From a virus, in the IMG/VR virus record IMGVR_UViG_3300046747_000203, positions 1 through 47,087 of that record: a stretch of DNA of 47,087 nt; one strand, 5' to 3'. Made by a program: the position numbers and the translations under genes. Position 1 is the stretch's first letter, and every line of letters starts with the position of its first letter. The notes beneath the pieces were generated by a model. It had not been told where the DNA came from, made no database searches, and saw nothing but the letters and a program-made list of their open reading frames with translations. Below are positions 38,732 through 45,466 of the stretch, one piece after another.

Positions 38732-38934
38732 TCCTTCTCCTTCTTCCTTTGCTCTTCTTTCCTCTGCTCCTCGAAGGTTTCCTTGGTGACAGCGATGCAC
38801 CGGTCGATCACGTCTGCCGTCACGTTTAGGCAAAGCTGCTTCGCCTCTTCCCGGTCGAGGGTGCGGGCCTGAGCGAACGCCTGTAGCAGTCGGCGATTGA
38901 TGATGTCCGCGATAGCCTTCACGGTTCTCTCCAT
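38728..38934 (-). CDS. 68-residue helical protein
   Basis: ERTVKAIADIINRRLLQAFA followed by DREEAKQLCLNVTADVIDRC and a Glu/Lys tail that overlaps the ribosome-binding site of the next gene. ATG 38934 lies within the end of the preceding membrane-protein gene (16-base overlap). No family recognised. Confidence 0.57.
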   Translation of the reverse strand: MERTVKAIADIINRRLLQAFAQARTLDREEAKQLCLNVTADVIDRCIAVTKETFEEQRKEEQRKKEKE

Positions 38935-39125
38935 GCGTGCTGGACGAAGTCCTTGAGCCCCTTCACGCCGTCGTTTTGAAGCGCCTCCAGGCAGATTCCG
39001 CAAAAGCTGAAGCCGAGCGCCAGAAGACACCCCGCATTGGCGAAGACATAAACGGCCGCGACGATTGGCGCGGCGATGAGAGCCGCCAAGCCGATCACCA
39101 GCCGCCCGAGCCATACGTTACGCAT
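38919..39125 (-). CDS. Small two-span membrane protein
   Basis: A 68-residue protein with two hydrophobic stretches (LVIGLAALIAAPIVAAVYVF and CLLALGFSFCGICLEAL) and a polar end. ATG 39125 overlaps the end of the HNH gene by 8 bases. Small early membrane proteins often act on host envelope or superinfection, but nothing specific is visible. Confidence 0.58.
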   Translation of the reverse strand: MRNVWLGRLVIGLAALIAAPIVAAVYVFANAGCLLALGFSFCGICLEALQNDGVKGLKDFVQHAWREP

Positions 39126-39636
39126 GGACGAACTCCTTCTCGGCTTCGAGTTTCCGCATTCTGCGGTGAAGAAGCTGGTGATACGCGTGGTTTTCGCAGA
39201 TCACGAGGTTCGCGCCGCGGTTGTCCGCTTTCACCTCGTTGACGTGATGGACCATTGCGCCCGGAGGCAGGAATTTCCCGAGCGCTCGCTCGGCGACGAG
39301 AACGTGCTCTCGGACATAGCCGTCCTTGTCGGCCTTGGGATGATCGACCGCATGGACAAGGGCGTAGCCGTGGTAGCTTATCACTCGCCCACCGCCCCAT
39401 CGGGGGTTTCGCGCCGCGAGCTTGGAGCACCTATGTGAGCATGTCTCTTGTGGCGAGGATCGTGTGGCGGGCTTGAACGGTGCTGAACAGACAGCGCAGG
39501 AGCGTTCGGGTATTTGGCGCGTCTGGTCATAGCAAGGCACAGAGCAGAATCGGCGACCCTCTTTCAGGTAGACCCCGCGCAGGTAAAACTCCCTTGAGCA
39601 TGTAGGGCAGATAACGAACTTTCCGGTGCGCCTCAC
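39118..39636 (-). CDS. HNH endonuclease with zinc fingers
   Basis: A 172-residue protein. The N-terminal half has several Cys pairs (CPTCS, CAVCSAPF, CSHRCSK), likely zinc knuckles. The C-terminal half, GYVREHVLVAERALGKFLPP, then HHVNEVKADNRGANLVICEN and HAYHQLLH, is an HNH_3 domain with the invariant His pair and Asn. Such enzymes occur as free-standing homing endonucleases or packaging helpers in phages. GTG 39636 is set by the GTGA overlap with the exonuclease upstream. Confidence 0.82.
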   Translation of the reverse strand: MRRTGKFVICPTCSREFYLRGVYLKEGRRFCSVPCYDQTRQIPERSCAVCSAPFKPATRSSPQETCSHRCSKLAARNPRWGGGRVISYHGYALVHAVDHPKADKDGYVREHVLVAERALGKFLPPGAMVHHVNEVKADNRGANLVICENHAYHQLLHRRMRKLEAEKEFVHA

Positions 39637-40427
39637 AGGCCCCGCTCCAACGCTAATTGAGGGCAGAACTTCGCCACAGGGCAGTAACCCCGCTTCTCCT
39701 CGCTCCCGCACCGGGCGTAGGTGGAGGTTCCGGTTTTCCGGTCCTTCTTCTCCCAGCGCTCCTCGGGCGTGCAGGGCGTGATGAGCTCGGGGTGGGAACC
39801 TACTAGCCCCCGAGCCGCCTTGTGAAGCGAAACGCGCTCCTCGATGTAGGCTTGGCGCTTGTCGGAGGACCAGAGCTTCAGCGGCACCGTGACGACGTTG
39901 GATTTCGGATAATCTCCCTTGATCGAGCGCTCAAGATCTCGGGCATTCCAGTCACGGAGCAGGGCCACAACTTCGACCCCCGTGACCGTCCGCCCGTCCA
40001 GTTCGAGGAGGTGTGCGAGGACATTGGTCTGTTTTTCCCAATCGTCGAAGCGGTCCTTGAAAACGAGGGTCCAGGCCGAAGTGCATTTCCAGTCGGAAAG
40101 CATCCCGTTATCGAGACTGAGGTGATCGTAGGCCCCCGACACTTTCCAGCCGGACACGCTCATCGAAAGCCGCTCCTCGGCGAGTACCCCGACGGTCTCT
40201 TTCGATGCCCGTTCGACGATTGCGTGGATGGCCTGGCCGAATAGAGCCCAGACCCGCTCGGCTGCATCCTCTTCGAGGTCGTCTTCGTACTTCCGCTTGA
40301 GGGCCTGGAGCAGGGGCGGGTCGGCGAGAGTCGAGGCGGTGATGTCCGCTCCCTCGCTCGTGTAGGGGTCGCGCTCGATTGCGCGGACGAGCCCGGCCGG
40401 TAGATTGTCCCTGTTCGTGATTTTCAT
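39633..40427 (-). CDS. RecB/Cas4-type exonuclease (PD-(D/E)XK)
   Basis: A 264-residue nuclease-like protein. An H-x6-E type start near GQAIHAIVERASK, then GAYDHLSLDNGMLSDWKCTS holds the Asp...Asp-x-K active-site pair; QTNVLAHLLELDG resembles the Q-x-x-Y region of RecB-family nucleases. Four Cys near the end (CTPEE..., YARCG, GYCPVAKFC) might hold an Fe-S cluster as in Cas4/AddB proteins. It sits beside an SSB-like protein, so both probably act in recombination or replication. ATG 40427 is preceded by an AGGAGAA site. Confidence 0.74.
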   Translation of the reverse strand: MKITNRDNLPAGLVRAIERDPYTSEGADITASTLADPPLLQALKRKYEDDLEEDAAERVWALFGQAIHAIVERASKETVGVLAEERLSMSVSGWKVSGAYDHLSLDNGMLSDWKCTSAWTLVFKDRFDDWEKQTNVLAHLLELDGRTVTGVEVVALLRDWNARDLERSIKGDYPKSNVVTVPLKLWSSDKRQAYIEERVSLHKAARGLVGSHPELITPCTPEERWEKKDRKTGTSTYARCGSEEKRGYCPVAKFCPQLALERGL

Positions 40428-40435
40428 GGTTTCTC

Positions 40436-41149
40436 CTAGTATTCGAGAGGCGGGCCGTCATCGTCGAGCGGCGGCCGGTCGGCTTCGATCTTCGCCAGAT
40501 TCACCCGCAATGCCTCGATAAAGAGCTTCGCCTTGTCGGCCGTCAGGTTCTTCCGGCTCATGACCCCACACGTCGAGATCAGGAGAGCCCTGACGTTCTT
40601 CGGGTCCGTCTCTTTCGCGAGCTTGGTGTCCAGTTCCATCATGATGTCCCAAGCGGGCTGCTCGATGCCGTCCGTCTCGATGTCCTGGCCCATGAACCGA
40701 ACGATGGTTTTCGCCCGCACCGGGTTCTCGATCTTGCCCTCGAGAATCAAGCGGAAGACGACTTCGCATCCGGTAGGACCGAAATCGTCGAGGCAGCGTT
40801 TCAGGAGGAGCGAGGCCGACGCATAGTCCATCGCCCTGTGGTTGGGGGCCGAAACGGCTGTAGCGGGCGCTAATGGCGATTGCGAGGCATTCTGAGGGCC
40901 CCGAGGGGGCGCATCCGGGGCTTGCACTGCCTTGTACTTCTTGATGCCCTTGAATTCCTTGCCCGTGGGCTCTCCCCAGAAGACGATGCCTTCCTTGTAG
41001 CGATCGGCGCTCTTGGCGTTGATTTCGAGCGTTTCTTCTGCGTTGATGTTGTGATTCACGCACAGGAGCTTGAATCCGTACATCGGGCCGTTCTGGCTCT
41101 GAAACTCGTTTACGTTCACGACCTGTCGAACTGTGAATTTGGTTGGCAT
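40436..41149 (-). CDS. SSB-like protein with C-terminal helical domain
   Basis: A 237-residue protein. The first 100 residues look like an OB fold (KFTVRQVVNVNEFQSQNGPM, MYGFKLLCVN, EETLEINAKS, VFWGEPTG). A Pro/Ala-rich linker then leads to a helical region and an acidic end, PPLDDDGPPLEY, like the acidic tip of single-strand DNA-binding proteins. ATG 41149 follows GAGGAGGACC. Pairing with the exonuclease downstream supports a recombination role. Confidence 0.6.
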   Translation of the reverse strand: MPTKFTVRQVVNVNEFQSQNGPMYGFKLLCVNHNINAEETLEINAKSADRYKEGIVFWGEPTGKEFKGIKKYKAVQAPDAPPRGPQNASQSPLAPATAVSAPNHRAMDYASASLLLKRCLDDFGPTGCEVVFRLILEGKIENPVRAKTIVRFMGQDIETDGIEQPAWDIMMELDTKLAKETDPKNVRALLISTCGVMSRKNLTADKAKLFIEALRVNLAKIEADRPPLDDDGPPLEY

Positions 41150-41157
41150 GGTCCTCC

Positions 41158-41484
41158 TCAGAGGGGCTTGTCGGGCGTTTCGTTTCTGCCGTCCAGGTCG
41201 ATCGAGAGCACATAGCGCCCGCCCGTCGGGCATGAGCCGGTGTGCTCCTCCCCGAGCATCCGCTTGCATCCGGGGCAGCCCTTGATGGCGCTTACGAGTG
41301 CGGCAAGGAGAATTTGAATCCCCTTTGAGACGAAGCCGTCCGCTCCGACGAGAGCCGCCGCGTCGCTCGATAGCGAGTGGAGGCGGAGGTCCACCTCATC
41401 TTCGGCGGACATCGGGGGCTCGTGCCAATCGCCCTGCGAACAGAACTCTTGCTCGTCTTCGTAGTCTTCTGGTAGGTTTGACAT
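41158..41484 (-). CDS. Acidic protein with CxxC motif
   Basis: A 108-residue acidic protein; a helical centre (IQILLAALVSAIKG) is followed by CPGCKRMLGEEHTGSC, a possible metal site. ATG 41484 follows GAGAAGGAGAATGG. It lies 8 bases before the SSB-like gene. No family recognised. Confidence 0.58.
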   Translation of the reverse strand: MSNLPEDYEDEQEFCSQGDWHEPPMSAEDEVDLRLHSLSSDAAALVGADGFVSKGIQILLAALVSAIKGCPGCKRMLGEEHTGSCPTGGRYVLSIDLDGRNETPDKPL

Positions 41485-41507
41485 CAGTCCATTCTCCTTC
41501 TCGTTTT

Positions 41508-41547
41508 GGGGCCGGGGTGCTTGTCACACTACCGGCCCCGTCTTTTT
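41508..41547 (+). terminator. Hairpin with plus-strand T tract between minus-strand genes
   Basis: GGGGCCGG (41508-41515) and CCGGCCCC (41532-41539) form a perfect 8-bp stem with a 16-base loop; TTTTT follows on the plus strand at 41543-41547. The T tract is on the wrong side for the minus-strand genes around it, so it would stop antisense transcription; on the early transcript it would be a plain stable hairpin. Confidence 0.5.
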
Positions 41548-41785
41548 AGGTCGCTTTGTTTTTGAAGTGTCGGTTGAACGTCTGGCCGGCCATCGCTCGG
41601 TTTGTGAACCACACGCCTATTTTCCCGCATGAACAGCGGTAGCGCGTGAGGGGAGCCTCGCTGCTGCCTGTGGTTTTCTTTTGCTCCCAGGTAGGAACGT
41701 GTCCCGGCTTCGCCATCATGATCGGCTTCGCCATTCCCTTCTCGAAGGGTCCGTCGATTCCATCCTCATCGTAGAGTCCGTTCAC
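41546..41785 (-). CDS. Small protein with Cys pair
   Basis: A 79-residue protein with a Lys/Met/Pro-rich start and YRCSCGKIGVWFTNRAMAGQ, which resembles half of a zinc knuckle or a small DNA-binding module. GTG 41785 is chosen because AGGAGGAGAAC precedes it; the frame is open further upstream. Confidence 0.55.
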   Translation of the reverse strand: MNGLYDEDGIDGPFEKGMAKPIMMAKPGHVPTWEQKKTTGSSEAPLTRYRCSCGKIGVWFTNRAMAGQTFNRHFKNKAT

Positions 41786-41872
41786 GTTCTCCTCCTGTAC
41801 CTTCCGCTCGCGCTCGCGCAGTTTGCTTCGTGCATGTCGGCAACCGCTAGTGGGAGGCTTCTCCCACACACC

Positions 41873-42187
41873 CTACACGCCACTAGGTCTTCGTCCTGCG
41901 GGGGGGGCGCTTTTCCGGGGCTGCATTAGCCCGATCCTCCGTGTCGCCGGAGGCGGCGCTTCCTGCTCGACGGTCATTTCGGGTTCCAGCTCGGGCATCG
42001 GGGCTGCGGGCGCAACGGCCGCTCCCGGCGCGGCCTTTGGTAGACTCCTGTCGAATTCGACTCCGAGCGCCGAAGCAACCGCGTCGAGCGCTTCGTCCGC
42101 TGTTTCGTAGGCCAGGCGTTCGGTTACGCCTTTGTCTTCCGCTGTTACGAGGCAGCCCCTATCCAGCACTTCGAATACGATTTTCAT
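41873..42187 (-). CDS. Protein of unknown function, Pro/Ala-rich C-terminus
   Basis: A 104-residue protein. The N-terminal 55 residues form a compact beta-alpha unit (KIVFEVLDRGCLVTAEDKGV, DEALDAVASALGVEF); the rest is a Pro/Ala/Glu linker-like tail. ATG 42187 is set by the ATGA overlap. Function unknown. Confidence 0.57.
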   Translation of the reverse strand: MKIVFEVLDRGCLVTAEDKGVTERLAYETADEALDAVASALGVEFDRSLPKAAPGAAVAPAAPMPELEPEMTVEQEAPPPATRRIGLMQPRKSAPPAGRRPSGV

Positions 42188-42303
42188 TTCAGTTCCTCCA
42201 GGGCGCAGAACTCGGCCCACTCGGTATCGGTTAGGGGCCGACGCAGCGCTCGTAGTGTCTCGCGCCTCCTCCACCACTCGGGCATTTCTTTCCACATGGT
42301 CAT
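42184..42303 (-). CDS. 39-residue Trp/Arg-rich protein
   Basis: ATG 42303 overlaps the regulator TGA and its own TGA overlaps the next ATG (ATGA on both sides). The sequence MTMWKEMPEWWRRRETLRAL is rich in Trp and Arg. A tight fit supports expression; function unknown. Confidence 0.55.
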   Translation of the reverse strand: MTMWKEMPEWWRRRETLRALRRPLTDTEWAEFCALEELK

Positions 42304-42497
42304 GGCATAGTCCTTTCTCTCCACCAGTAATCGATGGCCTCGCGGAGGAGCCTATCGACGGCGCTAGCTAGTGTCCGTTGCTCCTCTGCTGCGATTGTTT
42401 TGACATCCTCTATTGTTGTTTTCGGGATGCGAACATTTAGCTGACTCGCCTCTTCGTTTGGGTGTTCGAGGCCCTCTAATTCTTTGCTTCTAGGCAT
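42300..42497 (-). CDS. Ribbon-helix-helix transcription regulator
   Basis: A 65-residue protein. QLNVRIPKTTIEDVKTIAAE is the beta strand and first helix of a CopG/Arc-type ribbon-helix-helix protein; LASAVDRLLREAIDYWWRE forms the second helix. These act as dimers that insert a beta ribbon in the DNA major groove, usually on short palindromes. A promoter-like sequence lies 7 bases before its ATG. It may repress its own operon or bind the GTATC-N6-GATAC sites. Confidence 0.78.
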   Translation of the reverse strand: MPRSKELEGLEHPNEEASQLNVRIPKTTIEDVKTIAAEEQRTLASAVDRLLREAIDYWWRERTMP

Positions 42498-42504
42498 GAC
42501 TTAG

Positions 42505-42534
42505 CTTATCCGCTGAAACGTGCTAGCAAGTCAA
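42505..42534 (-). promoter_or_regulatory. Candidate promoter of the ribbon-helix-helix operon
   Basis: On the minus strand TTGACT (42529-42534) and GATAAG (42505-42510) are 18 bases apart, giving 5-of-6 and 4-of-6 matches to -35 and -10 boxes. The palindrome TGCTAGCA (42521-42528) lies in the spacer. The leader to ATG 42497 would be very short. Confidence 0.45.
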
Positions 42535-42696
42535 GTTGTTTGCTTCAGCCCTCTTTCGTAGGACTCGAATCCCTTCGAATATCGCCCAGATAACCGCGGC
42601 ATCTAGGGTCAACTCTGTTTCGTTTCGTGCTAGCCAAACCTCGAGGTGCCGCTCGATCTCCGCGAAACGGGCCATTAGCTGGCGTTCGTCGATCAT
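42523..42696 (-). CDS. 57-residue helical protein
   Basis: ARFAEIERHLEVWLARNETE followed by a second helix (LDAAVIWAIFEGIRVLRKRA). ATG 42696 overlaps the upstream TGA. Its 3' end contains the -35 region of the candidate regulator promoter. No family recognised. Confidence 0.57.
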   Translation of the reverse strand: MIDERQLMARFAEIERHLEVWLARNETELTLDAAVIWAIFEGIRVLRKRAEANNLTC

Positions 42697-42938
42697 ACGA
42701 TCAGGGTTCGTTTCCAGTTCGGGCCGTAGAGAATGCCTCGGCCCGCGTGGTGATTGTAGGGAATCTCCGTTGCAAACGTCACGTTCGGGATGTCTGTCTT
42801 GCCGTGGACGCGGCACTCCGCGAAAGGCGCGTTGCACTCGGTGACGAGCTTGATGTCGCAAGCGGGGTCGTCCTGAGAGCAGGGGACGGGCTTGCGAAAC
42901 TCCCCCCAGGAGCAAATCGGATCGTCGGAATAGATCAT
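42693..42938 (-). CDS. Cys-rich protein of unknown function
   Basis: An 81-residue protein with four Cys in PICSWGEFRKPVPCSQDDPA and CDIKLVTECNAPF and a beta-like end (ILYGPNWKRTLIV). Both ends use ATGA overlaps, with GAGGAGGCAGG before the start. A metal-binding role is possible. Confidence 0.58.
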   Translation of the reverse strand: MIYSDDPICSWGEFRKPVPCSQDDPACDIKLVTECNAPFAECRVHGKTDIPNVTFATEIPYNHHAGRGILYGPNWKRTLIV

Positions 42939-43084
42939 TTGCCTGCCTCCTCGACTGCGCGGAGGGCGCGAGCCAGATCGGCGATAGGCTGGTGCGCGGG
43001 GACGCGGCACGACTGGGGTTCATCGCAGCCGTAGTATTGAATTGCGACTTTCGTCGCTTCGATCAGGATTTCGCAGGGAGTCAT
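42935..43084 (-). CDS. 49-residue helical protein
   Basis: MTPCEILIEATKVAIQYYGC followed by a second helix (ADLARALRAVEEAGK). ATGA overlaps at both ends. Its last codons contain the GAGGAGG ribosome-binding site of the next gene. Function unknown. Confidence 0.57.
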   Translation of the reverse strand: MTPCEILIEATKVAIQYYGCDEPQSCRVPAHQPIADLARALRAVEEAGK

Positions 43085-43227
43085 CGTGTTTTCCTTTCCT
43101 TGGCTCTGCGGATGATTTTGTCGATTCGGTCGAGTTCGGGCTTGGTGAAAGAGGCTTTGAGTTTGACGGTCCTGAGAAGCCGGGCGATTGGCTCCAGGTC
43201 TCGCGGTTCGAGAACGAGGGAGATCAT
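43081..43227 (-). CDS. 48-residue basic protein
   Basis: MISLVLEPRDLEPIARLLRT followed by a basic helix (ELDRIDKIIRRAKERKTR). ATG 43227 lies 2 bases after the preceding stop. The basic end suggests nucleic-acid contact. Function unknown. Confidence 0.56.
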   Translation of the reverse strand: MISLVLEPRDLEPIARLLRTVKLKASFTKPELDRIDKIIRRAKERKTR

Positions 43228-43229
43228 GG

Positions 43230-43445
43230 TTAGTTCACGATCACGCCGTCGGATAGGCGAACCACAAAGAACTTCGCGGTTCCGTCCGCGTGGGCGGTGC
43301 GCACCTTGACGCAACCCGGATAGTCCGGAGTCGAATAGATGGTTGCGTTAGGCGCGTTCATGATCGCCGTCTCGCGCCATCCCACGCGATCTCCGACGAG
43401 TGCCCTAAGCATGCTCATACTGGCTTCGCGTTCGTTCTTTGTCAT
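43230..43445 (-). CDS. Small protein of unknown function
   Basis: A 71-residue protein with a short helix (EREASMSMLRALVGDRV) and a beta-rich end (GCVKVRTAHADGTAKFFVV). ATG 43445 is preceded by AAGGAGACAGG. No family recognised. Confidence 0.57.
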   Translation of the reverse strand: MTKNEREASMSMLRALVGDRVGWRETAIMNAPNATIYSTPDYPGCVKVRTAHADGTAKFFVVRLSDGVIVN

Positions 43446-43472
43446 GGTCCTGTCTCCTTCTTCTTGTTTTGT

Positions 43473-43613
43473 TTAGCGCCAGGTTCCAATCGTCGCGGTT
43501 TCGCTGCAAAAGATGCAGCTAAAGATGTACTCGGAGCCGCAGACTAAGCCTGTGTTTTCCCATTCGTGAGCACACGAGCCATCGACGAACTCGGGTTTGT
43601 TCTTGTCTTCCAT
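43473..43613 (-). CDS. 46-residue zinc-finger-like protein
   Basis: MEDKNKPEFVDGSCAHEWEN then CGSEYIFSCIFC: Cys and His spaced as a small zinc ribbon. ATG 43613 follows AAGGGGGGAACA at good distance. Function unknown. Confidence 0.58.
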   Translation of the reverse strand: MEDKNKPEFVDGSCAHEWENTGLVCGSEYIFSCIFCSETATIGTWR

Positions 43614-43623
43614 TGTTCCCCCC

Positions 43624-43926
43624 TTAACGGATTGAATCGGATGCGGCCGCCGATAACTCGTCGACTCGGCAAAACTTGCGCCATGCGCCACGCTCGAACA
43701 GCTCAACGTCGCGGTTCCAGGGACGCTCCGGAGCGTATCCACGCTCGCGAGTCTGCTTCCTGACTCTCACCTTGGTGGCCTGCGTGGTTTCGAGGATGCG
43801 GAGAGCCGCGCACTGGATCTGCTGATAGTAGCCAATGGGGACGCTCCCAAACTTCGGAGCCACGCCCAGTGATGTCAGGTAACGGAAAGCAGATCCTAGG
43901 TTGTCGCTATCGACCGGCAGATTCAT
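43624..43926 (-). CDS. Protein of unknown function
   Basis: A 100-residue basic protein (LGSAFRYLTSLGVAPKFGSV, ATKVRVRKQTRERGYA). ATG 43926 is preceded by GAAGGAGAAGGG. No family recognised; the basic middle may bind nucleic acid. Confidence 0.58.
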   Translation of the reverse strand: MNLPVDSDNLGSAFRYLTSLGVAPKFGSVPIGYYQQIQCAALRILETTQATKVRVRKQTRERGYAPERPWNRDVELFERGAWRKFCRVDELSAAASDSIR

Positions 43927-43933
43927 TGTCCCT

Positions 43934-43967
43934 TCTCCTTCGTTCGTTCGCTTGGTGCTTCTAGTTG
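43934..43967 (-). repeat. 34-bp duplicated spacer/ribosome-binding cassette, copy A
   Basis: Identical to 44190-44223 except at one base. It carries the last Asn codon and TAG of one gene, a spacer and GAAGGAGA, the ribosome-binding site of the next. The duplication copies a gene junction and not a gene. Confidence 0.8.
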
Positions 43968-44182
43968 TTCAGGTCGAGCGCGTGCAGAAACTCCACCTTG
44001 ACTCCGCCGCGGATATCTCCTTGGCATCGCCCGCGCGCGTGGTACTCGTCGGTTGCGGATACGATCTCGTCGATGTCGTACGGCCGTCGCCCTCCGATAC
44101 TCTTCCGGTACTGCACGCGGTAAAGATTCTGATAGAGCGAGGAATACTGCCTGCCTTGGTATTCGCCTTTGTAGGTTTTCAC
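43961..44182 (-). CDS. Small protein of unknown function
   Basis: A 73-residue basic protein (YQGRQYSSLYQNLYRVQYRK). GTG 44182 is preceded by GAAGGAGAGGACTCA. It ends in Asn-Asn-TAG within the duplicated spacer. No family recognised. Confidence 0.56.
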   Translation of the reverse strand: MKTYKGEYQGRQYSSLYQNLYRVQYRKSIGGRRPYDIDEIVSATDEYHARGRCQGDIRGGVKVEFLHALDLNN

Positions 44183-44189
44183 TGAGTCC

Positions 44190-44223
44190 TCTCCTTCGTT
44201 CGTTCGCTTGGGGCTTCTAGTTG
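44190..44223 (-). repeat. 34-bp duplicated spacer/ribosome-binding cassette, copy B
   Basis: Second copy of the junction at 43934-43967, with a single difference (G for T). It ends one gene (Asn-TAG) and supplies the ribosome-binding site of the next. Confidence 0.8.
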
Positions 44224-44438
44224 GTGAGCGGGCGGGATTCCCAAATGTGCATACCTGGCTCGTCGAGACGCTTCGCGTGATTCTCGCAAATAGGAAACCA
44301 GTCCGACGACTCGAAATGGAGCGTGCGACCGCCGATATGCTCGTGACGATCGATCGTCCTTACTTCCATAATCGCAGGGTTCGTGTCGTCAGTAGGCTTT
44401 CCGTTCCCGTCAATCCACCTGATCTTGCAGTTTGTCAT
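44217..44438 (-). CDS. Small protein, first gene of the early operon
   Basis: A 73-residue protein with a beta-rich start (CKIRWIDGNGKPTDDTNPAI) and a C-terminal part rich in His, Trp and Glu. ATG 44438 follows AAGGAGAAGGAC, the strongest ribosome-binding site in the early genes. As first gene of the series it may be an early host-takeover protein. No family recognised. Confidence 0.58.
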   Translation of the reverse strand: MTNCKIRWIDGNGKPTDDTNPAIMEVRTIDRHEHIGGRTLHFESSDWFPICENHAKRLDEPGMHIWESRPLTN

Positions 44439-44764
44439 GTCCTTCTCCTTGTCGATTCGTGCGTTGCTTCTATATAGCTAATAGGGAAGAATCATGCCGA
44501 AATGAGACGGCAAATCCCACCACACCCAACAGAATCAATAGCTTAACCCGCTAGATTAATGCCTCGGATAATCCCGAGATAATCGGAGGGAGGACAAAGA
44601 AAGGCGAAAACTCGGAGGCTATTGAAGGAATAACCCCGTTAGGCTAAGGCAGGGGTTCTGACACGGTAGGCTGGTCGCTCAGTCGAGGCTCTGCGTCGCC
44701 AAACGCGGGGCTTCGCTGCTTCAGGGGCTTGAGCGAAACTGCACCTCCACCTAGAATCCGCTGC
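44439..44764. promoter_or_regulatory. 326-bp divergent non-coding region (early versus TerS)
   Basis: No gene. It lies between the minus-strand early genes and plus-strand TerS. TATATAG at 44471-44477 could be a -10 box for the early genes, without a good -35. CTCGG-ATAATC-CCGAG (44563-44578) is an inverted repeat; GATAATC occurs twice 11 bp apart (44567, 44578); AACCCC/GGGGTT (44632-44657) flank a 14-base loop. The cluster of repeats suggests an early-promoter control site, a packaging signal near TerS, or both. Confidence 0.5.
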
Positions 44765-45262
44765 ATGGCAGAGCAGGCAATGACCCTAGAGCGAACCACT
44801 ACCATCGGTCGGCCAACCCTCTGCTCTACCGAAGTGGCAGATCAGATCCTCAAGAACGTGGCCACAGGCAGCTACTGGAAGCCCGCCTGCGAAGCCGCGG
44901 GCGTTAGCTATGCTGCCGTGAGGGAATGGATCGGCAAAGCCGATAGGGACCGCTCTAACGGCATAGAGTCTCCGTACACACACTTCGTGGACCGCCTTAA
45001 GCGCGCCGAAGCTGAAGCTGAGGTGTCTCTCGCGAAGATGGTAGCCACAACGCCTGACGACTGGCGCGCGCAAGCCTTCGTGCTGGAGCGCAGATACCGC
45101 GAGCGATGGGGAAAGTCCGATGCACCCTCAGTGGCGGTACAGGTAGTGGTGTCGGATGCGCTCGCCTCTCAGCTTGCCGACGCCATGCGTGTGGCTGCGC
45201 CACAGCTGCCGGCAATCGAAGTGTCGGCAGAGCCGAGCTCAACAGAGCCGGCAGACGACTAG
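44765..45262 (+). CDS. terS: Terminase small subunit (probable)
   Basis: A 165-residue protein. GRPTLCSTEVADQILKNVAT starts a helix-turn-helix segment (GSYWKPACEAAGVSYAAVRE follows), typical of small terminase subunits that bind the packaging site; then RLKRAEAEAEVSLAKMVATT and WRAQAFVLERRYRERWG match the oligomerisation helices and the LERR-pe-WG motif of this family. ATG 44765 has no clear ribosome-binding site; TTG 44729 is the alternative. TerL lies about 920 bp downstream, past a minus-strand pocket, not directly adjacent as usual. Confidence 0.78.
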   Translation: MAEQAMTLERTTTIGRPTLCSTEVADQILKNVATGSYWKPACEAAGVSYAAVREWIGKADRDRSNGIESPYTHFVDRLKRAEAEAEVSLAKMVATTPDDWRAQAFVLERRYRERWGKSDAPSVAVQVVVSDALASQLADAMRVAAPQLPAIEVSAEPSSTEPADD

Positions 45263-45263
45263 T

Positions 45264-45279
45264 CCGCCCCAGGGGGCGG
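45264..45279 (+). repeat. GC-rich hairpin after TerS stop
   Basis: CCGCCC-CAGG-GGGCGG forms a 6-bp stem two bases after the TAG; a CCCCCC-A-GGGGGG block follows. There is no T tract, so it may protect the mRNA end or pause polymerase ahead of the terminator. Confidence 0.5.
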
Positions 45280-45391
45280 CCTCCCCCCAGGGGGGGGTCT
45301 GTTCTGCACGAACTAGGTTAAGACTAACGCGCCATACAAAACCTTAACTCTGTCTGACTTGCCCTACGGGCATAGGCAAGGTACATGCTTC

Positions 45392-45416
45392 GCACTCTAG
45401 GTGGGGTGCTTTTTTT
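45392..45416 (+). terminator. Intrinsic terminator downstream of TerS
   Basis: GCACTC (45392-45397) pairs with GGGTGC (45404-45409, one G-T pair) around a 6-base loop, followed by seven T (45410-45416). This is the clearest plus-strand terminator seen and would isolate TerS transcription from TerL. Confidence 0.7.
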
Positions 45417-45466
45417 GAAGCTGGGGGGAAGGGGCCGTGCTGGCCCTAGAGGAAACGAGCTCGGGT

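Larger units (their letters stand above)
45263..45466. other. Intergenic region after TerS
   Basis: 204 bp without a gene. It holds a GC hairpin straight after the TerS stop, a C6/G8 block, and a terminator with a T7 tract. It separates the plus-strand TerS from the convergent minus-strand gene at 45467. Confidence 0.6.

Noticed and set aside
44563-44578. CTCGG-ATAATC-CCGAG as a sixth copy of the late palindrome
   Set aside because: Same 5-6-5 geometry but different arm sequence; kept only as a local inverted repeat.
44640-44764. tRNA-like sequence before TerS
   Set aside because: GGTTC occurs but no acceptor or anticodon stems could be built.
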